Assembly: GCF_014191355.1 (NCBI RefSeq)
Contig: NZ_JACHWM010000006.1
Location: forward strand, 124,001-188,000
DNA from: Methylobacterium sp. R2-1
GTDB taxonomy: Bacteria > Pseudomonadota > Alphaproteobacteria > Rhizobiales > Beijerinckiaceae
Direction: 5' to 3'
DNA: 64,000 nt
Part shown: positions 1-8,516 of the stretch, piece by piece
How positions within the stretch are numbered: position 1 is the stretch's first letter
Layout of the letters: the number at the start of each line of letters is the position of its first letter
The notes under the pieces: generated by a model
What the model was told of the DNA's origin: nothing
Database searches by the model: none
The model's input: only the letters and a program-made list of their open reading frames with translations
Position numbers and translations under genes: made by a program

Positions 1-710
1 GCGAGCAGATCGATCCGGCCGATCCGAAGGGTCTGCGCGATCGAGGACAAAGCCGAATCGGGCGGCCGGATCGTCACGGCTCCCGCTGCGTCCAGCGGGC
101 CGGAGGAGATGGAGAACTGTCCGTCCTCGATCCAGCCGAGCAGGACATGAACCCGGCGGCGGGCACTTTCCTGGAGGCGGGCGGCGAACTGCTCCGCGAA
201 CCCGTTCCTCTCTTCCAGCAGCAGGAGCAGGGTCGGCCGGCTCGGATGCAGCCCCTCCACCAGCCGTTCGAGGTTCTCGCGCTCGGTCAGGGCGGAAGCG
301 GTGGCGAGCGGCCCGAGCGGCAGGCCGACCGGGATGCTTCGCAGAGTCTCCTGCGAGATCTCGATGACCTTCTTCGGATCGAAGCCGTAGCGTTCGAATT
401 GCGCCGCATCGATGACGAGATGCCGGGTCTCCTGCCCGGGCTCCGCGCTGACCACGAGGTGGACCGACGTGCCTCCCTTTGCGCGGACCAGCCGGCTGCC
501 CGGACCTAGCACGCTTCCCTCCGGCAGCCGCGCGCAGGCGGCATCGATCAGGAAGGCATCGTCGCGGAAGAGCGCCCGCAGGACGTCGATCCCAGTGATG
601 TAGTGGCGCTCGTCACCAAAGACGAGCCAGATTTGGTGCTCGCCGGGAATCTGGACACGCACCCCGTCGAAATCGGGCGTGTCGACGAGCGGATCAGGCT
701 GCGACGACAT
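1..710 (-). CDS. Unknown protein, partial (runs off left edge)
   Basis: An uninterrupted reading frame starts with ATG at 710 and stays open to the first base of the window, so only about 236 N-terminal residues are visible. Its start overlaps the end of the upstream GT2 gene by 17 bases, which suggests translational coupling in one glycosyltransferase operon. The visible part is soluble, with no signal peptide or membrane segment, and starts MSSQPDPLVD. I do not recognise a domain. The position suggests a role in surface-glycan or glycosylation work, but that is inference from neighbours only. Confidence 0.7.
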   Translation of the reverse strand, partial: MSSQPDPLVDTPDFDGVRVQIPGEHQIWLVFGDERHYITGIDVLRALFRDDAFLIDAACARLPEGSVLGPGSRLVRAKGGTSVHLVVSAEPGQETRHLVIDAAQFERYGFDPKKVIEISQETLRSIPVGLPLGPLATASALTERENLERLVEGLHPSRPTLLLLLEERNGFAEQFAARLQESARRRVHVLLGWIEDGQFSISSGPLDAAGAVTIRPPDSALSSIAQTLRIGRIDLL

Positions 711-2016
711 CAAGCCGGCTCGACATGCCGAGAGAGGAGATGACGTCACTGTGAGTCTCGACGGCTCGGGTCAAGGCGATGGAGAGGGCTTCTCGGCGTA
801 CGACGAGGCCGGAGAGCGGCCCGAGCGGATCTGCGCCGGGTTCGGCCGCGGTCTGCGGGATCGCTGTGCCGTCGAGATTGGGATCGCGCAGGAGGCGGGC
901 GATCGCCGTCCAGAAGGTGGCGACGGGCACGCTCTGCGGGAGGAACGCGAGGATCGGGGCGTCGAGCCCGGCGAGAGTCCGGGCGAGCAGATCCTTCAGG
1001 GCGATCGGGCTGCCGATAACCTCGTCGGGCGACTCGTTCACAAGCGAGTCGGCGAGGAGCAGGAGGTGTTGGTCGGGCGAGGCGTCCACGATAAGGAAGG
1101 CGAGGTCGAGGCCGCTGCTCGCGAGCTCTGCCTTCGCGACGGCCGCCTCACGCACTCCGCGACTGCTCAAAACAATCCCAACCGGGAACTTCGCCGCCCG
1201 TCGGCGGATCAGTGCATCGGCGCCCTGCTTAGCGCTGTCATAGCCGGTGGCCTGGAGGAAGTCTCTGGCACGCAGGAGGAATGCCATCTCTGAGCCGGAA
1301 TGCGAGCGCGCCTTCTCCTCCGGCACCTGCTCCAGCATCTCCATCCAGAGAAGGTTCGCCTCCTCGATATGGCGGCGCCCGAGTGACCCCTGCCCCGCAT
1401 GGACCCGGTGCCGAACCAGGGTTCCGGGCACGTAGACGAAGGGGTAATGCATCGCGAGCCGCCACCACAGCTCGTAGTCCTGGGTCGTCGGCATTCCAAT
1501 GTCGAAGCCGCCGTGGCGCTCCAAGAGGGCGCGTTCGAGCAGAACGGTGCAGCCGTTGATGCGGCCCTCGAGGATCGCCCAGAGCGGCTGATCACTGCGA
1601 TAGCCCGTGTTGGTTTCGATTTCGGTGAGGACGGTGCCGTTCTCGGTCATCGTGGCATAGCCGCCGAAGATCACGCAGGGACCAGGCTGGGCCGCGAGGG
1701 CCTTCATCTGTACCTCGACCTTGCGCGGATCGTAGAGGTCGTCGTGGCTGAGCCACGTCAGATACCGGCCGGTCATCGCGGCGATGCCGGTGTTGAGGGC
1801 CGCGGCGACCCCGCCGTTCTCCCGACGCAGGTAGCGGATCCGGTCGCCAAAGGAGCGACAGACCCGCTCGGTATGGCCGTCGTCATCCGAGCCGTCGTCG
1901 ATCACGAGCACCTCGATCGCCGGCCACGTCTGCGCGAGCGCGCTCTCGATGGCCTGGGTCAGGAAGTAGCCGCCGTTGTAGACGGGGATGAGGATCGTCA
2001 CGATCTCGGTGGACAT
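694..2016 (-). CDS. Glycosyltransferase family 2 protein with C-terminal extension
   Basis: The first ~230 residues are a GT-A fold family 2 glycosyltransferase. The nucleotide-sugar-binding stretch has the start ILIPVYNGG, VIDDGSDDD near residues 38-46, and the metal-binding SHDDLY near 90-95. Such enzymes move a sugar from a nucleotide-sugar donor to a polysaccharide, lipid or protein acceptor at the cytoplasmic face. The remaining ~200 residues are a separate soluble region that I do not recognise. The gene lies 15 bases downstream of the GT4-like gene and overlaps the next gene, so an operon is likely. The acceptor is unknown. Confidence 0.9.
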   Translation of the reverse strand: MSTEIVTILIPVYNGGYFLTQAIESALAQTWPAIEVLVIDDGSDDDGHTERVCRSFGDRIRYLRRENGGVAAALNTGIAAMTGRYLTWLSHDDLYDPRKVEVQMKALAAQPGPCVIFGGYATMTENGTVLTEIETNTGYRSDQPLWAILEGRINGCTVLLERALLERHGGFDIGMPTTQDYELWWRLAMHYPFVYVPGTLVRHRVHAGQGSLGRRHIEEANLLWMEMLEQVPEEKARSHSGSEMAFLLRARDFLQATGYDSAKQGADALIRRRAAKFPVGIVLSSRGVREAAVAKAELASSGLDLAFLIVDASPDQHLLLLADSLVNESPDEVIGSPIALKDLLARTLAGLDAPILAFLPQSVPVATFWTAIARLLRDPNLDGTAIPQTAAEPGADPLGPLSGLVVRREALSIALTRAVETHSDVISSLGMSSRLDVVAA

Positions 2017-2031
2017 GGCTTACAACATGGC

Positions 2032-3297
2032 TCAGGCAGCGGTCATGGCGGCTCGGCGAGCATCGCCGAGCATGTGGCGATAGATCGATTGCCCTGTCGC
2101 TTTGTTACGGCCGACGTCCCACCGCCCCTCCACGCAGGCCCGGTTGCGGGGAGCGGCGGCGTCGACCAGCGCGTCGTCCAACGCGGCCTGCACGATGGCC
2201 TCTGCAAGGCTCTTCACGTCGTGGGGGTCGACGATGATGCCGTCGCGGCCATTTCGGATCCACTCGCAAGCGCAGGAGGTCGTCGCCTTGATTGGGAAGG
2301 CGCCGTAACACATCGCCTCAAGAAGGGTCGTGCCGATCCCGTCCGAGATGCCGATGCCGACGACGATGCGCGCGTCGGCGATCCGGCTCAGGGCCTCCTC
2401 GTGGGTGGGTGCGTAGGGTACGGGCGCGATGTCGAGCCCATCCGACTCCGCCATGGCCCGCATCATCTCCAGCATCGCCGCCGAGCAGAACTGCACGCGG
2501 ATGCGATGGCTGCGTAGGGCCGGGGCGGCCAGATGAAGGGCGGACAGGATGTGCATCCCGCGGCCCGACCAGCCATGATAGCCCTTCACCAGGATGGTAT
2601 CGCGCCGTGACGGAGGCGTGAGCCGGTCGAGCGCAGGAACGGTGCTGAAATCGATGCCGCCGGAAGCTGGCATCGGGTCGAAGACGTGTCCTTTCAGGCC
2701 GAGGCGTCGCACCAGCTGCACGTCGCGTCGGCACTCTGCCAGGTAGCCGTCAACCGCCTGCACTAGTTCGAGCACGATAGGCCGGTGCTCGGGCAGCCGG
2801 TGATAGAGATAGATGTCGCTCCCCCAGTTCGACAGGAGCCAGGGCGGCATCGCATTTCCCAGGTACCGCTTGGCGCCGAGGGCGAGGTAACCCGCAAGCT
2901 GAACCTCCATCGTGTGCACGATATCCGGCCGCAGCGCCCGGATGGCGGTGATCAGTTCGTCGGGCAGGGTCAGGCTCGGATTTGTCTCTATTCCCAGGGA
3001 GGGGGGAAACAGACGACCGGCCTCGCGCTCCGTTTTCCACGTAGCGTAACGCTCGCCATCGGATTTGCTGAGATGGACGACACCCACTTCGCCGGGAGCC
3101 AGAGCCTCAACGTCGCCGAGGCTGCTGACAGGCAACCAAGGGCGAAGTTCGGGCGCCGGTTGCTCGGTATGGACTGGAAAGACGACGATGCGCGCGAAGC
3201 CGCCGCGCAGCATGCTGATCCAGCGCGCCACATGCACGCTGTTCTGCATCCCGACGATCAGGATAGTAGGGATGGCTTCCCTTGCGCGCTCGGTCAT
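2032..3297 (-). CDS. Glycosyltransferase, GT4-like (GT-B fold)
   Basis: This 421-residue protein has the two-lobed GT-B pattern. The N-terminal lobe starts with ILIVGMQNSVHVARW and holds a conserved NWGSDIYLY stretch. The C-terminal lobe has a VKGYHGWSGRG turn and the donor-binding region EAMCYGAFPI, followed by GRDGIIVDPHD, as in GT4 enzymes. It should transfer a sugar from a nucleotide donor in synthesis of a surface glycan. Its start overlaps the stop of the upstream truncated GT gene by 4 bases (ATGA), which shows coupling. The substrate cannot be read from sequence. Confidence 0.87.
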   Translation of the reverse strand: MTERAREAIPTILIVGMQNSVHVARWISMLRGGFARIVVFPVHTEQPAPELRPWLPVSSLGDVEALAPGEVGVVHLSKSDGERYATWKTEREAGRLFPPSLGIETNPSLTLPDELITAIRALRPDIVHTMEVQLAGYLALGAKRYLGNAMPPWLLSNWGSDIYLYHRLPEHRPIVLELVQAVDGYLAECRRDVQLVRRLGLKGHVFDPMPASGGIDFSTVPALDRLTPPSRRDTILVKGYHGWSGRGMHILSALHLAAPALRSHRIRVQFCSAAMLEMMRAMAESDGLDIAPVPYAPTHEEALSRIADARIVVGIGISDGIGTTLLEAMCYGAFPIKATTSCACEWIRNGRDGIIVDPHDVKSLAEAIVQAALDDALVDAAAPRNRACVEGRWDVGRNKATGQSIYRHMLGDARRAAMTAA

Positions 3298-3728
3298 CGC
3301 ATGCGCTCGATCAGATGGTGGGCGAATAACGCCGGATCGTGCGCGGGCTGCAGGAGCGCCAAGTGCTCGCTCGTCGCCGATTCAGGCAAGAACTGGAGAG
3401 CGTGGAGGAGCGGGACGTTGAAGAACTTCGCTTCTGCCACGTGCAGTCCGTCCAAACTGTTGAGGCGAATGGCAGCGTACAGGCTGGCGCCTGCGAAGAT
3501 AGAGCCGCCGCCATACTCGCTAAGATCGACCGGGATACGGACGTCGAGACCTGTTTCCCAACGCAGGAGATCGACCGCCCCGCGCACCGCTCCGCTGTCT
3601 ACATCGATGAACCGGATCTTGGCGTCGGAAAGCTGAGAGTGGCAATGATAAAGTGCAGATATGACAAGCAGGGAGCGGCCCTGTTTGTCTTCTAGCCCAT
3701 CAATGATGATCCGCCTTTTTCGGTGCAT
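3294..3728 (-). CDS. Truncated glycosyltransferase, C-terminal lobe only
   Basis: This encodes 144 residues. From about residue 65 (VDLSEYGGGSIFAGASLYAAIR, then LDGLHVAEAKFFNVPLLHA) it resembles the donor-binding C-terminal lobe of GT-B glycosyltransferases, the same region as in the next gene. No N-terminal acceptor lobe is present, and upstream DNA (3.7-4.8 kb) shows no coding continuation. The most likely reading is a gene cut by the rearrangement that brought in the accessory DNA to the right. The ATG at 3728 opens the frame but the first ~40 residues look non-homologous. It may be an inactive remnant that is still co-translated with its neighbour. Confidence 0.6.
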   Translation of the reverse strand: MHRKRRIIIDGLEDKQGRSLLVISALYHCHSQLSDAKIRFIDVDSGAVRGAVDLLRWETGLDVRIPVDLSEYGGGSIFAGASLYAAIRLNSLDGLHVAEAKFFNVPLLHALQFLPESATSEHLALLQPAHDPALFAHHLIERMR

Positions 3729-5009
3729 GCGTTGGATCTATTTCTTGACGGCGGGAGAGCAATTGTTTATGCTTGCCTTTAACAGGAAGATTACGGCTTG
3801 GCAAGTCGTGCGGGTCTCGTCGTCGGCTGAGGATTTGGGTATCTTGGCTTCCGTGAAGCGCAGCACGTCTCCGTCGACTGCGGGATCGCCATGCATCACC
3901 GCGCCTCGGGGGGCTGCAAAGATGGGTGAGCTGCCGTGAGACGATACGGAGCCGTCTTCCTGACCAGCGTGAGGGGTGAGAGTCGGTCTTCCTGGTGCCT
4001 CTGGTCGAGGGTGCTGGAGTTTTTGTGTAGGGCTACGTTCTCCGGACGATTTCGACGTGACTGTCGCTGGAGCCGGACGACAAGTTGACGATCGAGTTGG
4101 AATCCACAGCATCGTCCGAACTGTAAAGCAGTGCATCGATATTAGCCGACCTCCTTCGAGCCGTGGCCGGAAAGTTCGGGGACATGTCCGGGCATGCGTT
4201 CAGCCGGGCTACTCGGATATCATCCTTGGACCTGCCGCAGGGATACGCATCTGCGGCAGGATTGCCCAGCGCCCGGCTTGCGGTGCAGCAGCGTTCAGAT
4301 GGGAAAGCGCCCATGACGTCTCGCTGGGGTTCCTCTTCCGCGTCATCTCAGATCGAGAAGGAGCCGAAACCTTCAAACACATTCGTCGGCAACACGCTTG
4401 CCTTCTGAGGATGGTCTGCGGTGTCTTGTTCGTCGGCAACGGGTTGACCGGACGTATGGTCGAGATTTTCTGGGCAGTTCCGGTCAGAGACAAAGGCGAG
4501 CGACGCGGCAGTGCGATCAGGCTGCTTGTCTATGGTCATCCAAACTCCTCGAAGAATCGGCCGCCGATATGGCCGAGGTTGGGATAAACCCTAAGGTCTG
4601 ATTTGCAAAGCATGCTCTAAGCCGCCCGTGCGCCACAAGCATTCCAGTCGGCGGCGGGCTGAGCCAACCTCTCCGCCAGTCGGAGGATGAGGAGGCATAT
4701 CTTGCAATGAGAAGAGATGAGGGACGTGTTTGGTGATGAGGGCTCCACCGAATGAAATCCGGCCTCGAAGCCGATGCTGTGGAGCCTCGCAGATGATGCG
4801 CGTTGTATGACCGTGTGACCTGACCTACCAAGGCAGGCCTGTTGTACACTTTCCGGTTCAGTTTGCCCAAGGATTCGCTCGCGCGAAGCGTGTGTCCGTG
4901 CCGAGCGAGTCCACGGGATCTTTCTTCGGTTAGACGCAAGGCTGGCCTCCCATTCGGACCGAAAGCCAACGGCGCCTGGCCGTCGCCTTCATGGCGCATC
5001 GAGACGCCC
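3729..5009. other. Gene-poor stretch, no supported gene
   Basis: All open frames here are short, overlap each other on both strands, and have no recognisable domain or convincing ribosome site. The stretch separates the broken glycosyltransferase from phage-like genes and is probably rearrangement debris. Confidence 0.5.
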
Positions 5010-5262
5010 GGTGGTCACACCCCGGTGCAAGACGCCAACTATCAGTGCTCGCAGAGCGACGCGCAGGTCGGCATGGTGACGCTGACTGCGCCGCGGGTCA
5101 TCTCCCAGCCTGACGTGGATAGCTTTCTGCTCGGGCAGGATCCGGTCATCGCCGACGAGAGCGGCACCTGCTCTGAGACGCTGACGATCACGATCCGGTC
5201 CGGGTACCGGCGACTTGATCGGGACGCCGGAGGGCAACACCAACCTGTTCAGCCCATACTAG
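5010..5262 (+). pseudogene. Frameshifted fragment of an unknown, possibly phage, protein
   Basis: Sequence from about 5010 reads as plausible protein (GGHTPVQDANYQC, then DSFLLGQDPVIADESGTC). A shift of reading frame near 5200-5205 is needed to continue into GDLIGTPEGNTNLFSPY and a TAG stop at 5260-5262. No start codon with a ribosome site belongs to it. The long open frame that fuses this stretch to the downstream tail-like gene is accidental. Confidence 0.35.
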
Positions 5263-5309
5263 GCCGTCCGCTTTCGCCGCGGGGCCGCCAATCTGTGGAT
5301 CCGCCTGTG

Positions 5310-6998
5310 ATGAAGCTCTCCCTTCTCATTCTTGCCGCTCTGATCGGCCTTTCGGCGCCCGCGTTCGCGCAGCGCGCCATGCCGCCCGGCGAGATCCGCG
5401 CCAACGGCGACATCACCTTCGGCAACGCTCTGAAGTTCGACAAGCGCGAAGGCAACAAGACCATTATCACGCCCGACACGCTCCAGATCCTCAACTCCGG
5501 CTCGACGGGTGACGCTTCAACTCTGAGCGTGACTCCCAATGCCGGCACGGGCGTCGTTGCCCGCTCGCTCAAGGATCTCCTGTCGAATGAGATCTATGGG
5601 GCCAACTACGGCGTCGTGGCTGACGACGGCGTGGACGACGGGCCGGCGATCCGTGAGGCCATCAAGGTGGCGCAGCAGCGGCGTGCCCGCCTCCGGTTGC
5701 CGGGCGGCATCCTCAACGTCTGCACGGACCCGAGTGACCCGGATGCGCTCCTGCGCCTTACGAGTGTCATGGAGATGGTCGGAGCGTCTCGCGGCACGAT
5801 AATTTCGCCGTGCGCCACGGCAGGGGATCGGGCCATCATCCTCGTGAAGCCGCTCGCTAATGCGGGCGGTATCCGCGGCATGATCCTGCGAGATTTTCAG
5901 ATCGGCGCCTCCCTCGGCGCAATGCGCACGGGCGGCGATGGCATCTTAGTCGATACCACGAACCGCTTCGGCTTCGTCGCTAAGCTCCTCGTGGAGAATG
6001 TAAGCGTCGCCAACGCGGGCGTTGGAAAGTACTCATTCCGGCACGTCAATAACTATGCGGAAGATACCTCGACCAACCCGCCGACTGTGTTGACCGGCAA
6101 CCCGACCGGCGGCATGTTCGCCTCGACTGTCCGAGACTGTGACTTCTTTGGGGGAATGAAATTCGAGCTTACCGGCGACAGCAACAACATCGAGCGCAAC
6201 GTCATCTCTGGGCCGAACGAGGGCGTTTACTATTGGGCGATCAATCGAGGCGCCGCCACACACCGCATCGTCGGCAATAACATCACGGCTACGGGCGATA
6301 CGATCTACGTGAAGGGCAGCCTTCAAGTTAAAATCGAACAGAATCAGCTTGAGGCAGTCGGAGCCTACACGGGCACGCAGACAAATCCTGCGGTCATTAC
6401 ATTTGACGGGACGGTCGATTGGGAGGTTCGCGGCAACAATATTAACGCATACACACGTTCCGACGCGGTTGCTGCAATCAACGGCGCGCGAGGTGGCAGG
6501 CTGTGGCCAAACTCTGCCAACTATGGAGCCGACAAGGTTCTGTTCCGTGCGGTTGCTTCTCCCGGCAACGTCGTGGATCGGCAGTTCGTTGATGTCTCCG
6601 GGGGCGTAAGCGTTCTCGGTGCGAGCAAGGTGTCGCTTGACGCTGCGTCCTACACCTTCGGCGTCTGGCAGCAGCTCGACCTCGCGAACGGATGGGTCGC
6701 CGGCACAGACGCGAATTACCGGCAGGGTCTTTGGTGGATGCCTCTGCCTGACGGAACGATCAGGCTGGCGGGCACGATCCAAGGCGGCACGACGACGATC
6801 GGCACCAACGTCGCGAGGTTCCCCGCCGGCTTCCGCACGTCGCAGGCGCAGCGCATCCCCGTTTCGTCCTTCTCGGGCACGAACCCTTGGCAGCTCGGCA
6901 TGCTCATCGTTGCGGTGAATGGTGCCCTGAACATTCAAAACATGCCCGGCAGCAACGTCGTCCAGTTCGACGGGACGAGCTTCAACATCCGCCCTTAA
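5310..6998 (+). CDS. Exported tail-spike/pectate-lyase-like protein
   Basis: I chose ATG 5310 because it is followed at once by a clear Sec signal peptide (MKLSLLILAALIGL, cleavage after AFA-Q). An in-frame upstream extension to 4842 lacks protein character. The 562-residue product has a head region (GDITFGNALKFD), then YGVVADDGVDDGPAIREAI, the usual entry to a right-handed beta-helix of pectate-lyase-type tail spikes. Repeating Asn-rich turns (NNIERNVISGPNEGVYYW, IVGNNITATGD) follow. The C-terminal ~120 residues resemble a tail-fibre tip. Such proteins bind or cut surface polysaccharide. A Sec leader on a virion-like protein is odd. It may instead be an exported glycan-active protein captured from a phage. 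Confidence 0.75.
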   Translation: MKLSLLILAALIGLSAPAFAQRAMPPGEIRANGDITFGNALKFDKREGNKTIITPDTLQILNSGSTGDASTLSVTPNAGTGVVARSLKDLLSNEIYGANYGVVADDGVDDGPAIREAIKVAQQRRARLRLPGGILNVCTDPSDPDALLRLTSVMEMVGASRGTIISPCATAGDRAIILVKPLANAGGIRGMILRDFQIGASLGAMRTGGDGILVDTTNRFGFVAKLLVENVSVANAGVGKYSFRHVNNYAEDTSTNPPTVLTGNPTGGMFASTVRDCDFFGGMKFELTGDSNNIERNVISGPNEGVYYWAINRGAATHRIVGNNITATGDTIYVKGSLQVKIEQNQLEAVGAYTGTQTNPAVITFDGTVDWEVRGNNINAYTRSDAVAAINGARGGRLWPNSANYGADKVLFRAVASPGNVVDRQFVDVSGGVSVLGASKVSLDAASYTFGVWQQLDLANGWVAGTDANYRQGLWWMPLPDGTIRLAGTIQGGTTTIGTNVARFPAGFRTSQAQRIPVSSFSGTNPWQLGMLIVAVNGALNIQNMPGSNVVQFDGTSFNIRP

Positions 6999-7013
6999 GC
7001 CCTGACCTAGTTG

Positions 7014-7300
7014 ATGAGCCACCAGCGCGCCCTTGCCGACCTCCTGCCGGACGGCTCGCTTCTCCACGGTAGGCGCCCTCGCGCAGCAAATCGTCACCAC
7101 GCCTGAAGGTACCCCGACGCGCATCGTAAAGTGGTGGTCTGATGACCAGATAGAGTGAAGCGGGTGACAATTGAAGTCAGTTCGCCGAGGCCGCCGGCAT
7201 CCAGGACGCGGCGAACATGCATACCTTCGAGGACTTCGTGGCGCACGCGAACACAGTGACCGAGGAGCGGCGTCGTGAGTTGCCGATCACGCCGCCTTGA
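7014..7300 (+). pseudogene. Short phage-type coding remnants
   Basis: Three short stretches look like protein but lie in different frames: QRALADLLPDGSLLH (from 7014), QQIVTTPEGTPTRIVKWW ending at a stop at 7156-7158, and FAEAAGIQDAANMHTFEDF ending at a stop at 7298-7300. None has a full gene structure. They sit directly after the tail-like gene and look like decayed small phage genes. Confidence 0.3.
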
Positions 7301-7310
7301 GCGAGGCTTG

Positions 7311-7421
7311 GTGCTGAAAAGCTATTATTTCACTCAGCAGGCACTTGCAGACGCGCGATTTGTTGGCGCTCTGAAGCGCAGTGGTGCGATTGAGGCGGCG
7401 CTCAAGATTCTCAATGCATGA
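7311..7421 (+). CDS. Possible 36-residue peptide
   Basis: GTG 7311 opens a short frame (starts LKSYYFTQQALADARF, ends ALKILNA) with a helical pattern and a GCGAGG-like ribosome site 6-10 bases upstream. It may be the tail of a decayed phage gene rather than a real gene. Confidence 0.25.
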   Translation: MLKSYYFTQQALADARFVGALKRSGAIEAALKILNA

Positions 7422-7460
7422 GGGTCGCCGTTGAAAAATGGGCGGCTGCCGGCAAGCTAC

Positions 7461-8252
7461 TCAGCCAGCGTCATCTTGCGTAGCGGGCTCTTCCTGTGTG
7501 TCCTCCACCTTGTCGGCGCTGTAATTTGACCTGAAGAGGCCATCGTGATCACGAAGCAGGTGCTCGCGCAGAACCAGATCCTCTGTATTGTCGTTTTCCA
7601 TCTTGCGACGTAGCGCGGGCCCAACGAACTGCTGCAACACGTCGGGATCGCTGGCGGAGTCGGCGTTGCTATTCAGCTTAGGCGCCGGTGCGGTTATCTC
7701 GCCTCCAGAGAGCTTCGCGACGTAACTAACCAAATCGTTGATGCGGCTGAGATCAGCGACAGCATCAAATGCAGTTTCAATCGCCATCCGCGCTGCGACG
7801 AAGCCTCCGCCAGACAGGTAACGGCATTGAGAATTCATAACCATTGACGAGTGTTTTTCGGCCATATACGAATAGAAGTACGCAAACCCTCTTCCAGTCG
7901 TTGCGGCATGGACCGGGCCCAAAGCCCCTGGCACCCTCAGATTAAATTTATATAGCGACACAATCCGCTCAATTGGATCTCTAATACACGAAAAAACGAT
8001 CATATTTTCTCTTTGCGACCCCTCCATGAGGCCTCTAAAATCCAGCAAGGGGACGTGGCCGGCAATGTAGTAAGGCTCATCCGAAAGCGCAGCAACGATT
8101 CGACCCTTTTTTTCGCAAAACTCTTTCGGACTATTCAACAGAATTATTCTGCCGTGATAGATTGACCCGATCGCCTGATGGATCGAATTTCCTCCTGTCC
8201 TCTCATTATGAACAAGTATTGCTGACTTATTTGGATTTGCCATTTGTTCCAT
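7461..8252 (-). CDS. Sulfotransferase-family-like protein
   Basis: The frame is open further upstream, but protein character begins at MEQMANPNK (ATG 8252; a second ATG lies at 8243). The ~263-residue product has a P-loop-like 5' PAPS-binding entry (ILVHNERTGGNSIHQAI) and a later IRDPIERIVSLY stretch, as in the 3'-phosphate-binding motif of bacterial sulfotransferases of the Sulfotransfer_2 type. It would transfer sulfate from PAPS to a glycan or lipid. Codon use is AT-richer than the chromosome around it. The C-terminal ~60 residues are duplicated in inverted orientation at 8340-8515. Confidence 0.72.
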   Translation of the reverse strand: MEQMANPNKSAILVHNERTGGNSIHQAIGSIYHGRIILLNSPKEFCEKKGRIVAALSDEPYYIAGHVPLLDFRGLMEGSQRENMIVFSCIRDPIERIVSLYKFNLRVPGALGPVHAATTGRGFAYFYSYMAEKHSSMVMNSQCRYLSGGGFVAARMAIETAFDAVADLSRINDLVSYVAKLSGGEITAPAPKLNSNADSASDPDVLQQFVGPALRRKMENDNTEDLVLREHLLRDHDGLFRSNYSADKVEDTQEEPATQDDAG

Positions 8253-8328
8253 CTTCGAGGCCCGGATCGCCAGCCAGCATGGGCGAAACTGTTCGTTCCG
8301 GCAAGCCGGGCGGGCGGGGCTGGCGGAG

Positions 8329-8516
8329 GTGCATGGAGGACCTGACAGTGAGATGATTGCGCCGAGGCTCAATGGCAACGCCGGCTCCGCCGGTGATCCT
8401 AAGGTGCTGCAGCGGTTCGTCGGTCCCGCCCTGCGCGGCAAGATGGAGAACGACAACACGGAAGACTTGCTCCTGCATGAGCATCTGCTTCGCGACCACG
8501 ATGGCTGGCTACTCGG
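8329..8516 (+). pseudogene. Inverted duplicate of sulfotransferase C-terminus
   Basis: This plus-strand frame encodes a segment matching the C-terminus of the facing minus-strand gene: FVGPALRGKMENDNTED against FVGPALRRKMENDNTED, and HEHLLRDHDG against REHLLRDHDG. Many of the nucleotide differences are synonymous, so this is an old paralogue and not a recent copy. Everything N-terminal to this piece is missing, and it joins a primase-like frame at about 8504. Confidence 0.65.

Noticed and set aside
4842-5309. N-terminal extension that would make the tail-like protein 718 residues long
   Set aside because: The extension has no family-like start, contains a frameshifted fragment, and the Sec leader at 5310 would then lie inside the protein.
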